The position numbers and the translations under genes were made by a program. A stretch of DNA of 51,012 nt from an uncultured Gammaproteobacteria bacterium (GTDB taxonomy: Bacteria > Pseudomonadota > Gammaproteobacteria > SZUA-140), in contig CALZHD010000027.1 of the NCBI GenBank assembly GCA_945787155.1, positions 1-51,012 on the forward strand. Reading direction: 5' to 3'. Of the stretch, positions 16,960 through 27,579 are shown piece after piece (position 1 is the first letter of the stretch; each line of letters starts with the position of its first letter). The notes beneath the pieces are model-generated. The model made no database searches. It saw nothing but the letters and a program-made list of their open reading frames with translations, and was not told the origin of the DNA.

Positions 16960-17301
16960 TGGCTATGTGTAATCGCATCACTGGCCTCTTTTGTATCCCA
17001 CCGTGTTAGCAATGAAACGAAAGTTAACCAAGAAATCCAGTTGCAGATGTTCTACGATTACGGCAGCAATCCGCCACTCTATCCTGCCTGGCAGGCTTAC
17101 TTCCGTAAACATCAGCCAGCCACGTTGATTGTCTGGGGTGACAAGGATGAGATCTTCCCCGCGGAAGGTGCACATCCATACAAACGCGATCTTAACAATG
17201 TAGAGCTGCACCTGTATGATACCGGCCACTTTGCACTTGAAGAAGACGGTGCCGATATTGCACAGAAGATGCATACGTTTCTGAAACAGAATGTGAAGTA
17301 G
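16960..17301 (+). pseudogene. C-terminal remnant of an alpha/beta hydrolase
   Basis: The frame is open from 16960 but has no ATG or ribosome site until ATG 17047. It encodes about 100 residues that match the last third of haloalkane-dehalogenase-like hydrolases: [36 protein letters not shown] and the catalytic-His segment [13 protein letters not shown]. The nucleophile elbow and N-terminal 190 residues are missing. The breakpoint falls between this fragment and the cupin gene, so the gene was cut by a deletion or rearrangement. An intact hydrolase would be about 290 residues. Confidence 0.8.
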
Positions 17302-17308
17302 AGGTTAG

Positions 17309-17352
17309 TCAATCCAGGGTGGGTTACGATGGAACGATCCACCCTGGATTGA
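17309..17352 (+). terminator. Hairpin terminator behind the hydrolase remnant
   Basis: A perfect 14-bp stem TCAATCCAGGGTGG / CCACCCTGGATTGA with a 16-nt loop starts 8 bp past the stop codon. It supports the view that the remnant was once a gene end. There is no long T run. Confidence 0.7.
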
Positions 17353-17436
17353 GATATAAAACCATCATTAGCCAGACGACACCAGGGCCAAAACGGCACC
17401 CCAGGCTTTTAAGTATCTGATATTGCGGGTGTGAGT

Positions 17437-18810
17437 TTACCGACCACTAGTCGATTTACGTGAACGTCCAACTGCACCGCGCCCTCTTCCTTTTACCGAC
17501 CCTTGTTTGGGCTTACCACGGCCATCACTGCGACTGCTAGCTGCCTTTTTCTTACTCGGCTTATTTCGAGCTGCCCCTGAACCCGCCCTAGCCGCTGAAT
17601 ACTCTTTTGGTTTTTTAGGCTTTTTCGGTTTTTTGGGGCCACCGGGGCGAGGCTCGGTAATGGGCACCGATTGCTTTGGCACAAAACCAGTTTCCTGCTC
17701 ACGGGTTAAACGTTGTTGAATCACAGTTTCGATCGCTGCCAACAGCTTCACCTCATCGGCACTGACGAGTGAGATCGCTTCACCCTCTAACCCTGCTCGC
17801 CCGGTACGGCCAATACGGTGCACATAATCTTCCGCTACTTTGGGTAGGTCAAAATTGACCACATATGGCAATTGTTCGATATCCAGGCCGCGTGCTGCGA
17901 CATCGGTGGCGACGAGTATACGTACCTCACCCGCCTTAAATTTCGCCAACGCCCGACTGCGCGCACCCTGACTTTTATCGCCATGAATCGCAATGGCGGT
18001 AATCCCATCATGTTCCAGTTGCGAGGTGAGACGATCCGCACCGTGTTTGGTGAGGGTGAATACCAATGCCTGATCCCAACCGCCACTACGAATCAGATGG
18101 CTCAACAATGCAGGCTTACGCGCCTTATCGACCTCAAACACCGCCTGCTTCACACTCCTGGCTGCGGCGTTACGTGGACTAGCCTCTACTTGAATGGGGT
18201 CATGCAAGATGCCACCCACGAGGCGACGGATATCGTTAGAAAAGGTGGCAGAGAACAACAGGTTCTGGCGGCGCTTGGGCAACAGCGACATGATCTTGCT
18301 GATGTCATCGATAAAACCCATATCCAGCATGCGATCGGCTTCATCCAGCACCAATATTTCTAGTTTTGAAAAACGAATCGCATTTTGACTATAGAGGTCG
18401 AGTAGACGACCCGGCGTTGCCACCAGCACATCGACACCACCGCGCAGCTTTTTCATCTGCGGGTTGATCTTCACCCCGCCAAACACCACCGCCGAACGTA
18501 ACGAAAGATGCTGCCCATAGACCGCCACACTCTCTCCCACCTGTGCAGCCAGTTCTCGTGTCGGCGTCAATACCAACGCACGCACCGAGTTCGATTTTGC
18601 GTGCTCCCCCGCCGCCAGGTTCTGCAGCAGTGGCAAGGTAAATGCTGCCGTCTTGCCCGTGCCGGTCTGTGCGGCAGCCATCACATCACGCCCCGACAGT
18701 ATCGCGGGAATCGCCTTCTGTTGCACCGGCGTCGGGGTATCGTAGCCCTCATCCTTAATGGCACGTAACAGACAATCGGATAGACCCAAATCAGAAAAAC
18801 TCATCGGCAA
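17437..18810 (-). CDS. rhlE: DEAD-box RNA helicase, RhlE-type
   Basis: The 457-residue protein has every DEAD-box motif: the Q motif ([26 protein letters not shown]), Walker [33 protein letters not shown] and [10 protein letters not shown]. RhlE-type features include [16 protein letters not shown] basic, disordered C-terminal tail of about 85 residues ([12 protein letters not shown], then Arg/Gly/Lys-rich) is an RNA-binding extension. It acts in ribosome assembly or RNA turnover. It is a single gene; its poly-Lys-Pro part is a low-complexity stretch at about 17590-17640. Confidence 0.94.
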   Translation of the reverse strand: MPMSFSDLGLSDCLLRAIKDEGYDTPTPVQQKAIPAILSGRDVMAAAQTGTGKTAAFTLPLLQNLAAGEHAKSNSVRALVLTPTRELAAQVGESVAVYGQHLSLRSAVVFGGVKINPQMKKLRGGVDVLVATPGRLLDLYSQNAIRFSKLEILVLDEADRMLDMGFIDDISKIMSLLPKRRQNLLFSATFSNDIRRLVGGILHDPIQVEASPRNAAARSVKQAVFEVDKARKPALLSHLIRSGGWDQALVFTLTKHGADRLTSQLEHDGITAIAIHGDKSQGARSRALAKFKAGEVRILVATDVAARGLDIEQLPYVVNFDLPKVAEDYVHRIGRTGRAGLEGEAISLVSADEVKLLAAIETVIQQRLTREQETGFVPKQSVPITEPRPGGPKKPKKPKKPKEYSAARAGSGAARNKPSKKKAASSRSDGRGKPKQGSVKGRGRGAVGRSRKSTSGR

Positions 18811-18874
18811 TCAATACTCAAGTAACTGGCCTACAACGACAGACCAAAGAAGGAAGGTATTGGGCGATTATACG

Positions 18875-19177
18875 TTATTTGGCGATGTTAATAATCGAAG
18901 AATCTGATGGCCACTCACTAAATGGATAAGGATGCGCTTCATCGTTAAAGGTAAGAAACATCATCACCTGGTAGGTGTAGGCGCTCAAGCTCTGGCCAAA
19001 CAGCTGTAATCGAGCATTGGGTGAGCCATTCAGCAGCACTAATAGAAACTGCAACGTTACCACTGCAAACGTAACAAATTTCGCGACACCCAGTAAAAAG
19101 GCAAACAGCAGCATATAAAGACCACGTTTCCAGATAGTGGCCGAGGTATTAGTGACTTCATTAGTTTCTGTATTCAT
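18875..19177 (-). CDS. DUF4389 membrane protein
   Basis: The 100-residue protein has a polar N terminus and two hydrophobic helices (RGLYMLLFAFLLGVAKFVTFAVVTLQFLLVLL). It carries the DUF4389 signature: ARLQLFGQSLSAYTYQVMMFLTFNDEAHPYPFSEWP. The function is unknown. ATG 19177 is preferred over the TTG at 19195. It lies divergent from the FecR-LysM gene. Confidence 0.9.
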   Translation of the reverse strand: MNTETNEVTNTSATIWKRGLYMLLFAFLLGVAKFVTFAVVTLQFLLVLLNGSPNARLQLFGQSLSAYTYQVMMFLTFNDEAHPYPFSEWPSDSSIINIAK

Positions 19178-19376
19178 ATCTACACCGCTCAACAATTACT
19201 GAAAAATCCAGGCTCATTACTATAATACCTGCCGTTGATCAACTTAAACAGGTTTTCTATTGGCAATATAGTAGGATAATTGACCAGAGTGCTGTAAGGA
19301 AACACTAGCTGGAGACTATCAGGAACTCATAAGATATACTCAGTGTAATACTCGTAGTCAAGAGACACCATGGATT

Positions 19377-21086
19377 ATGAACAATAATAAAATTAAACAC
19401 ATAAGCCAATGTCCCCCATCACCCTCACTGCGCCGGGTAGCCTTTGTACTTGTTATGTTCTCCTGCACTTTACTGCTATTCGGTACTGCACGCGAGGTGG
19501 TGGCACAAGAGAAAGAGTGGATATATATCGTCGCCCCCGGTGACAATCTCTGGAATGTTAGTAAGACCTACTTGAAAGGGATGGACAAGTTGCATGAGCT
19601 ACAGCAACTTAATCACATTCAAAGACCCCAGAGACTCCCACCAGGCATGCAATTGAAAATCCCGGTTGCCTGGCTTAAAGTTGAGCCAGCAGCTGTTAGC
19701 GTGCAACACGTACAAGGGACGGTTTATGTGAATCGTGCGGATGGAGGACGGCAATCACTAACAACTGATATCACCCTGCATGTCGGTGATACGGTACACG
19801 CAGAAGCGGAGTCTATGGCGACACTGCGACTCGCCGATGGCTCCATCATATTACTTCAGGAGAAAAGCCAGTTAACGTTTGATATCCTTACTATTTACGG
19901 CAAAACTGGCATGGTCGATTCCCGCATGCGACTTATAGATGGGCGTATAGAAAGTGACGTCAAGCCTATTGAACCACCCTCCGGCCGTTTTGAAATCTGG
20001 ACCCCGGCCGCTTTGTCTTCCGTGAGGGGAACCCGTTTTCGCACCACCATGCTCGAAGCAGAAAGCCTCTCTCGTACCGAGGTTTCACATGGTGAGATTC
20101 GGGTCAGTGCAGATGAGCAAGAAGTGATGGTCGCAGAAGGATTCGGCACAGTCATCAATGTTGGCGAACCACCTACGCCACCCCGACCGCTACTCGCGGC
20201 TCCCAACCTCGGCGGACTTGCCTCGGTGGTAACCAACGAATCGCCACACTTCACCCTCCCACCACTGGACGGCGCGGTCGCCTACCGCATGCTAATTGCG
20301 CCTGCCGATAAAATTAATGCGCCGTTCTTTGACCGTCTGTTCCCTGATTTCAATCTCGAGGGGCCGGTGCTTGGCAATGGCGACTATCTACTTCGGGTAC
20401 GTGGCGTCGACCTGGTGGGTTTAGAAGGACTGGATGCTGATCATCTGTTCTCTATCGACATCCGCCCCGAAGCACCGACATCCACCACACCGGAGTCAGG
20501 TGCCGCGCTCTACCACCACGAGATCCAGTTTCAGTGGCAGGCTTCACCTGCTGCTGTCAGCTATCATTTTCAGCTCGCAACGGACGAAGCTTTTTCAAAC
20601 CTGTTAGCGAACGTAGAAGATTTAGCGGCAACACGCATACAGCCCCAACAAACCTTGCTACCCGGACAGTACTACTGGCGTATTGCCAGCCTTAATACCG
20701 CTGGAAAAGCCGGCGCCTTTGGTGCGCCCCAGTCCCTGACGGTACTGCAAACCATACCTGCACCTCAGATTAAAACCGCCACGGTAAGTCGTCACCATGA
20801 CCAGATCCGCGTCGCCTGGGATGCCATAGAAACGGCATCCGTTTACGAATTACAGGTCGCGTATGACCCCCATTTCAAGGACCTCTGGAAAACGATTAGC
20901 GTACCCAACACAACCGTACAATTTCACCCCCCACCAGTGGCAAGTTACCACCTGCGTGTACGGGTAGTTGATACAGCAGGCCACTCCGGACCCTATGGGC
21001 AACCCTATCACGTGCCAGCTAAACCATCCCCAATGTGGCTCATTTCAACTGCCATCTTACTCATAACAGGGCTGCTAGCGTTGTGA
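19377..21086 (+). CDS. Exported LysM-FecR protein with fibronectin-like repeats
   Basis: The 569-residue protein has a signal peptide (about 1-44, ending VVAQ), then a LysM peptidoglycan-binding domain (about 47-97, VAPGDNLWNVSKTYL ... PPGMQLKIP). A FecR-like domain follows (about 105-260, VQGTVYVNRADGG, LHVGDTVHAEAESMATLRLADGS, TPAALSSVRGTRF). Several beta-sandwich repeats come next (for example FQWQASPAAVSYHFQLATD), and a C-terminal helix (MWLISTAILLITGLLAL). It overlaps the next gene by 4 nt (GTGA), so the pair is coupled. It is plausibly a periplasmic sensor or partner for the CHASE2 protein (inference). Confidence 0.9.
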   Translation: MNNNKIKHISQCPPSPSLRRVAFVLVMFSCTLLLFGTAREVVAQEKEWIYIVAPGDNLWNVSKTYLKGMDKLHELQQLNHIQRPQRLPPGMQLKIPVAWLKVEPAAVSVQHVQGTVYVNRADGGRQSLTTDITLHVGDTVHAEAESMATLRLADGSIILLQEKSQLTFDILTIYGKTGMVDSRMRLIDGRIESDVKPIEPPSGRFEIWTPAALSSVRGTRFRTTMLEAESLSRTEVSHGEIRVSADEQEVMVAEGFGTVINVGEPPTPPRPLLAAPNLGGLASVVTNESPHFTLPPLDGAVAYRMLIAPADKINAPFFDRLFPDFNLEGPVLGNGDYLLRVRGVDLVGLEGLDADHLFSIDIRPEAPTSTTPESGAALYHHEIQFQWQASPAAVSYHFQLATDEAFSNLLANVEDLAATRIQPQQTLLPGQYYWRIASLNTAGKAGAFGAPQSLTVLQTIPAPQIKTATVSRHHDQIRVAWDAIETASVYELQVAYDPHFKDLWKTISVPNTTVQFHPPPVASYHLRVRVVDTAGHSGPYGQPYHVPAKPSPMWLISTAILLITGLLAL

Positions 21087-24000
21087 CTCAAGTCAAAAGC
21101 GTTCGCCCGTGGCTCAGCGCAAGACTGACGATGCTGGTTGCCCTGCCGTGCGCCGTACTGCTATTGATCTATTCAGATACACTGTGGCGTTGGGATCAGT
21201 GGTTATATGACACACAACTGTCGACCTGGTCTGAACCAAGACGAGATGACATTGTTATCATCACCGTTGACGATTATAGTCTGGAGAGCCTCGGCCACTG
21301 GCCATGGCCGCGCAGTGTACACGCCGAACTGATCGACCGATTAACTGCGGCTGGGGCCAAAGCCATTGGTCTGGATATTATTTTTTCAGAACCCGATCGT
21401 CAGGATGTCGCCAATGATATAGTACTGACGCAAGCGATTACGCGCAGTGGCCGCGTTGTCTTACCCGTGCTCATGGAACAATCTCATACGGAGGGACTAC
21501 TAATAGAGGCGTTGCCAATACCGCCGCTCATCGCAGCGGCTGGTGCACTTGGACATGTCGGGATTGAAGTGGATGCTGACGGCATCGTGCGGCGCACCTT
21601 TCTCAAGGCGGGTATTGGTTCCCCACAATGGCCCTCACTACCATTGGCGATGTTGAATATTGCGGCGCCCGATCAATGGCAACAGCTACCAGGAAAACGT
21701 AATCCTGAAATCAGCAGTGCCTCACCCTCCGCGTGGGTGCGTGATTATCAGGTGCTTATTCCTTTTCACGACTCGAACCGACAGTTTACACATTTCTCAT
21801 ATAGCGACGTATTACAGGGCAACATTTCAGCGGATCAGTTTCGCGACCGCTATGTTTTAGTCGGGGCAAGTGCAAATGGATTAACTAGCATGCTACTGAC
21901 GCCAAATGCCCACGAACGCCGCGGCATACCAGGGGTCGAGTTGAATGCACAGGTGCTTGAAAGCTTGCTTAACCACACAACCTTGCAAGCCATCAATCGG
22001 CCCTGGCACTACATCCTGAGTGTGTTTCTGGTGCTTTTACCAATCTGGATTTACTCTTGCTGTCGACCACGCTGGGCGCCATTATCGGCCTTAACCTTGA
22101 TGGCCACAATATTACTACTATCGACGCTTACCCTTCATTTCACTCATGTGTGGCTACCAATGGCATCAATCATGTTTGTCATCGCCCTGAGCTATCCTTT
22201 CTGGAGCTGGCAACAGTTAGCCTATGCGATGCACTACATGAAACGAGAATTGCTGCGTCTGGAACATGACCTGGGGGATCCCCGGACCGGTGGCAATGAT
22301 CTTGTGCAAAACCTTGAATTCCTCGCCCAATTGCTACCCTTTTCGGGCGCCCAATTACTTAACAAGAAAGACCAATCTATCATTGCCCATTGGGGCACGC
22401 CCCCTGCTCCGCCACCACAACCACCACATGAACACAGCTGGACAGCAGGGCCTGGAGGTCTGTGGAAGGCGTTTCATAACAGCGAAGGGTACTGGCATTT
22501 GGGGCTGGTATGGTTCGCTGAGAGAGCGCCGGATCACAGCCAGCAAACACTGCTCAACAACTTTATCGAACACGCCTGGCATATCTATAATGAGGAACAA
22601 TTAAACCACAAACCGATAATCACCTTACAAAGGCGGGTGCGTCAGGTTGAACAAACGACGACCGATCTGGATGACGTACATCATTTCATTAGCGAGAGTC
22701 TGGGACAGATGGCAGGTGGCGTGGTAATCACTGATAGCCTGGGTGAGGTAATGTTCGCCAATGCCCAGGCGGCAACCTACCTTTGTCAGAACGACGCCAC
22801 CACTTTACGAGGTTTGAGTCTAAGCCGATTACTCCAGCCACTTGAACGTTTTGATGGTGTTGAAAGCTGGAATAACGCTGTGAGTGCAGCCCTGTTACAG
22901 CAAATAACCACACACTTTTCGGCCCGCATGCACGGGCGTGATCTCTGGTTTCAGGTGACCCCCTACAGCCCACATATCGAATCGCGCTCGGGTGTATTGT
23001 TCAGTATTGCAGACGTAACTGCAGTGCGTCAGGTTGATCATCAAAATGCTACGCGCATCCTTATGGAAGAAAAGAAACGGGCGCTGGTAACGCTGAAGTC
23101 CATTGGTGATGCCGTGGTGACGACTGATGCTGAGGGCATTGTTGATTATATCAACCCAGCTGCAGAAAAATTACTGGGGCGCACGCTTGATGAACTACGG
23201 GGTTTGCACCTTAATTCTGCACTCACGGTGATGAATGAACTAAACAATCAACCCGTTCAATGGCCTTTGAGCGAATGTTTGAGCGCGAGCAAGAGCATTT
23301 ACCTGCCGGGTGACAATCTACTGATAGATCAGAGTGAAAAAAAACACGATATTCGTGTTTCAATGGCCCCTATCCATGGCCAACATCACGAGGCGGTTGG
23401 CATTGTCCTCGCCATTAGTGACATTTCAGAATCACGTCGACTGGTGCGCACGCTGGAGCATCAGGCTAGCCATGATGAATTAACGGGTTTACCTAAACGG
23501 ATATTGTTAAACGATCGCCTTAAACAAGCTATTTTTCAGGCGCATCGCAAACATGGACTGGTAGCCATTTTTTTTCTCGATTTAGATCGATTCAAGCAGG
23601 TCAATGACGCCCTTGGCCACGAGGTCGGTGATGAATTAATCAAAATAACAGCGCAACGTTTGCAAGCGCTCGGACGAAAACACAACACAGTGGCACGTTT
23701 GAGCGGAGATGAGTTTGTCATGATCATTGATGACCTGCGTAATGAAGACAACGTATTGCCGATCGCAGAAAAAATCCTGCAGGCTTTCTCTTCTACCATT
23801 TGCCTTATGGAACATGAGGTCGCCGTAAATATAAGCATCGGCATTAGCCTCTATCCACGCGACGGGGATGATTGCGAGACCCTGTTACGCAACGCCGACC
23901 GGGCGATGTACCAGGCCAAGGCTGCGGGTGGTAACACCATTAAATTCTATGCCAACAACATGAATTTACGTGCAAAGGAGCGGCTCGTGATGGAACGTAA

Positions 24001-24772
24001 TCTACGCCAGGCCATTCATCGCGGTGAACTTCATGTTCATTACCAGCCACAGGTAAACCTGAAAGACGGTAAAGTGATCGGTGCCGAGGCCCTGTTACGC
24101 TGGCAGCATCCCGAGCTTGGTGCCATTTCGCCCAGTATTTTTATCCCTATCGCCGAAGAGACAGGACTTATTGTCCCTATTGGCGAGTGGTTAATAAGAA
24201 CCGTCTGCAATCATATCAAAGACTGGCAGCTTGACGAAGACCTGAATTTTCGTGTTTCGATAAACCTGTCACCACGTCAATTTGCTCATGGTGGTGTCGC
24301 AGATGTTCTAGAGCAAGTGCTGGAAGAGACCGGAGTGAACGGTCGTCATCTCGGCGTAGAGATTACAGAAGGCATGCTCATGCGTGATATCGAAACTATT
24401 TTCAGCACCCTCAATAAATTAAAAATGCTGAATATCAAACTTGCTATTGATGACTTTGGCACTGGTTATTCATCCTTATCCTACCTTAAGCGCTTTCCTA
24501 TTGATGAATTAAAAATTGATCAATCCTTTGTTAAGGACGTCACAAATAACAGCGATGATGCGGCAATCGCGACAGCAGTGATTGCAATGGCCCACAGTAT
24601 GGGTCACCGTGTGGTAGCCGAAGGCGTCGAAACAGAACAGCAACTTGATTTTCTACATCACCATGGCTGCGACGAAATACAGGGCTTTTACTTTAGCCCC
24701 GCAGTTCCTGCGCTACATGCACCCGAAATCTTTGCCAGATTGTTAAAACAGCATACGACTAGCGCCATATAA
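21083..24772 (+). CDS. CHASE2-PAS-PAS-GGDEF-EAL membrane signalling protein
   Basis: The 1229-residue protein begins at GTG 21083, overlapping the upstream stop. Order: an N-terminal membrane helix; a periplasmic CHASE2 domain (about 30-300, DDIVIITVDDYSLESLGHWPWPR, GAKAIGLDIIFSE); about three helices (310-385); a PAS-like part; a PAS domain (AVVTTDAEGIVDYINPAAEKLLG); and GGDEF with the motif SGDEF. No RxxD inhibitory site precedes it (the residues there are RKHN). The EAL domain has EALLRW, NLSPRQF, EITEG, DDFGTGYSSL, KIDQSFV and AEGVET, so phosphodiesterase residues are complete. It could make and degrade c-di-GMP. The FecR-LysM partner may modulate CHASE2. Confidence 0.92.
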   Translation: MTQVKSVRPWLSARLTMLVALPCAVLLLIYSDTLWRWDQWLYDTQLSTWSEPRRDDIVIITVDDYSLESLGHWPWPRSVHAELIDRLTAAGAKAIGLDIIFSEPDRQDVANDIVLTQAITRSGRVVLPVLMEQSHTEGLLIEALPIPPLIAAAGALGHVGIEVDADGIVRRTFLKAGIGSPQWPSLPLAMLNIAAPDQWQQLPGKRNPEISSASPSAWVRDYQVLIPFHDSNRQFTHFSYSDVLQGNISADQFRDRYVLVGASANGLTSMLLTPNAHERRGIPGVELNAQVLESLLNHTTLQAINRPWHYILSVFLVLLPIWIYSCCRPRWAPLSALTLMATILLLSTLTLHFTHVWLPMASIMFVIALSYPFWSWQQLAYAMHYMKRELLRLEHDLGDPRTGGNDLVQNLEFLAQLLPFSGAQLLNKKDQSIIAHWGTPPAPPPQPPHEHSWTAGPGGLWKAFHNSEGYWHLGLVWFAERAPDHSQQTLLNNFIEHAWHIYNEEQLNHKPIITLQRRVRQVEQTTTDLDDVHHFISESLGQMAGGVVITDSLGEVMFANAQAATYLCQNDATTLRGLSLSRLLQPLERFDGVESWNNAVSAALLQQITTHFSARMHGRDLWFQVTPYSPHIESRSGVLFSIADVTAVRQVDHQNATRILMEEKKRALVTLKSIGDAVVTTDAEGIVDYINPAAEKLLGRTLDELRGLHLNSALTVMNELNNQPVQWPLSECLSASKSIYLPGDNLLIDQSEKKHDIRVSMAPIHGQHHEAVGIVLAISDISESRRLVRTLEHQASHDELTGLPKRILLNDRLKQAIFQAHRKHGLVAIFFLDLDRFKQVNDALGHEVGDELIKITAQRLQALGRKHNTVARLSGDEFVMIIDDLRNEDNVLPIAEKILQAFSSTICLMEHEVAVNISIGISLYPRDGDDCETLLRNADRAMYQAKAAGGNTIKFYANNMNLRAKERLVMERNLRQAIHRGELHVHYQPQVNLKDGKVIGAEALLRWQHPELGAISPSIFIPIAEETGLIVPIGEWLIRTVCNHIKDWQLDEDLNFRVSINLSPRQFAHGGVADVLEQVLEETGVNGRHLGVEITEGMLMRDIETIFSTLNKLKMLNIKLAIDDFGTGYSSLSYLKRFPIDELKIDQSFVKDVTNNSDDAAIATAVIAMAHSMGHRVVAEGVETEQQLDFLHHHGCDEIQGFYFSPAVPALHAPEIFARLLKQHTTSAI

Positions 24773-24792
24773 AGGAATGAAAAATCGCGCAT

Positions 24793-24939
24793 CCCTCGCT
24801 GGCGGCCATGGAGAGCGAAGCGAGGGCCGCTAGTCGCCGATAGGCCACGCCGTCTGCCCTTTCGTAGTTGTGAGCGCTAGCGAGCGGCGGAGAACTGTCG
24901 CGTAAGTGAGTGAATTATTGGCATGGACGCCAAATAATT
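24793..24939. repeat. Structured intergenic repeat-like sequence (hairpins)
   Basis: Two hairpins occupy the gap before arfB. CCCTCGCT / AGCGAGGG (24793-24800 with 24819-24826) encloses GGCGGCCATGG. AATTATTGGC / GCCAAATAATT (24913-24922 with 24929-24939, one bulge) has the loop ATGGAC. The GGCATGGACGCC core and the AGCGAAGCGAG / GCGCTAGCGAGC motifs resemble short dispersed repeats common in gammaproteobacteria. A genome-wide copy number is needed to confirm a family. It could also terminate both convergent genes. Confidence 0.5.
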
Positions 24940-24970
24940 TTTAGCGAAGTAGCGACACAATCGTATCAGA

Positions 24971-25384
24971 TTACTCTATCACCTTGCCTCGTGTCGCCTT
25001 GAGCTTACCCCGTCGAGCCTTGCTATCCATTCGTCTTGTCTGCGAGCCTTTGGTTGGTGTGGTAGGTCGTCTTGTTTTTTTCACCACCGATACATCTCTG
25101 ATCAATGCCTGTAATCGTGCCAGGGCATCTTCACGGTTCTTTTCCTGCGTCCGATATTTCTGGGCCTTGATCACAATAACCCCCTCTTTACCAATGCGCC
25201 GGTCTCGTAGATTTAGCAATCGTTCTTTATAGAAATCGGACAGTGAAGAGGCATTAATATCAAAACGTAGATGAATGGCCGACGAGACTTTATTAACATT
25301 CTGCCCACCGGCCCCCTGCGCACGAATGGCGATGAGCTCAATTTCATCAACTGGGATAGATACGTTATGGGAAATGATTAACAC
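24971..25384 (-). CDS. arfB: Alternative ribosome-rescue factor ArfB (peptidyl-tRNA hydrolase)
   Basis: The 137-residue protein has the GGQ catalytic motif in [22 protein letters not shown]. It also has the basic C-terminal tail ([24 protein letters not shown]) that enters the empty mRNA channel of stalled ribosomes. Length and layout match E. coli YaeJ (140 residues). It is a single gene on the minus strand, downstream of fghA. Confidence 0.95.
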   Translation of the reverse strand: MLIISHNVSIPVDEIELIAIRAQGAGGQNVNKVSSAIHLRFDINASSLSDFYKERLLNLRDRRIGKEGVIVIKAQKYRTQEKNREDALARLQALIRDVSVVKKTRRPTTPTKGSQTRRMDSKARRGKLKATRGKVIE

Positions 25385-25461
25385 TACAATATAAGCTCTG
25401 TTTTAGAATAATTTCCGGGGGCTGTACTGATGATATCTTCCCCACCCTTCAGCAATCAAAT

Positions 25462-26307
25462 TTAATCAAATAGATAGTTCGCATGAAAACGTAAATGGTC
25501 TTCCATAAATGTGGCGATGAAAAAATAGCTATGGTCATAACCGTCGTGAAATCGTAACGCCAATGCTTGACCGGACGCATCACACGCCGCTTTAAATCGT
25601 TGCGGGTTTAGTTGCAGATCAAGAAACCCATCATCGCACCCCTGATCAATTAATATTGGATTATCAAACAGATGGTCCTGCACCAGTAAAGTGGCATCAT
25701 AAGCCGCCCAGGCTGTACGATCTTGCCCCAGATAACAACCAAATGCTTTCTCACCCCACGGACAAAGGCTTGGTGCACATATCGGTGCAAAAGCAGAGAC
25801 TGAACGATAGGCCTGCGGATTTTTCAATACAGCAATCAGCGCACCATGCCCCCCCATCGAATGCCCAGATATAGACTTCCTGGTGGGATCTACCGCAAAC
25901 TGCTTTTCAATGAGTACCGGCAATTCCTGCGTGGCATAATCGTACATCTGGTAATGCTCACACCAGCCCGGCTGAGTTGCGTTCACATAAAATCCTGCGC
26001 CACTGCCCAGCTCCCAGTCACCGTCTTCACCGTCAATGCCCGTATTGCGAGGACTGGTATCCGGTGCAACCAGTGCTATCCCTAATACAGATGCCAAACG
26101 CTGCGCACCTGCCTTAGCCATAAAGTTCTCTTCAGTACAAGAGAGACCAGATAACCAGTAAAGGGCCGGAACCGGCTGAGTTTCAGCCTTCGGTGGTAAA
26201 AAAATCGCGAAACGCATCTCACTATTACATACCGAAGATGGATGTGAGCAGTTATATAACCAACCGTCAAAACAGCGGGTTTTGGAATGAATGTTGAGCA
26301 GTTCCAT
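25462..26307 (-). CDS. fghA: S-formylglutathione hydrolase
   Basis: The 281-residue esterase-D-family enzyme hydrolyses S-formylglutathione to formate and glutathione in the last step of formaldehyde detoxification. Visible motifs are LYWLSGLSCTEENF, the nucleophile elbow GHSMGGHGAL, CDDGFLD with the acid and DGYDHSYFF with the catalytic His. Its start is 25 bp after the stop of the class III alcohol dehydrogenase gene, so the two form an operon. Confidence 0.95.
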   Translation of the reverse strand: MELLNIHSKTRCFDGWLYNCSHPSSVCNSEMRFAIFLPPKAETQPVPALYWLSGLSCTEENFMAKAGAQRLASVLGIALVAPDTSPRNTGIDGEDGDWELGSGAGFYVNATQPGWCEHYQMYDYATQELPVLIEKQFAVDPTRKSISGHSMGGHGALIAVLKNPQAYRSVSAFAPICAPSLCPWGEKAFGCYLGQDRTAWAAYDATLLVQDHLFDNPILIDQGCDDGFLDLQLNPQRFKAACDASGQALALRFHDGYDHSYFFIATFMEDHLRFHANYLFD

Positions 26308-26332
26308 AGAGGATGAACCTGATTAATAGTGA

Positions 26333-27556
<1,224 letters not shown>

Positions 27557-27579
27557 CGCTGGCCAGGGAGCATCCAGAA

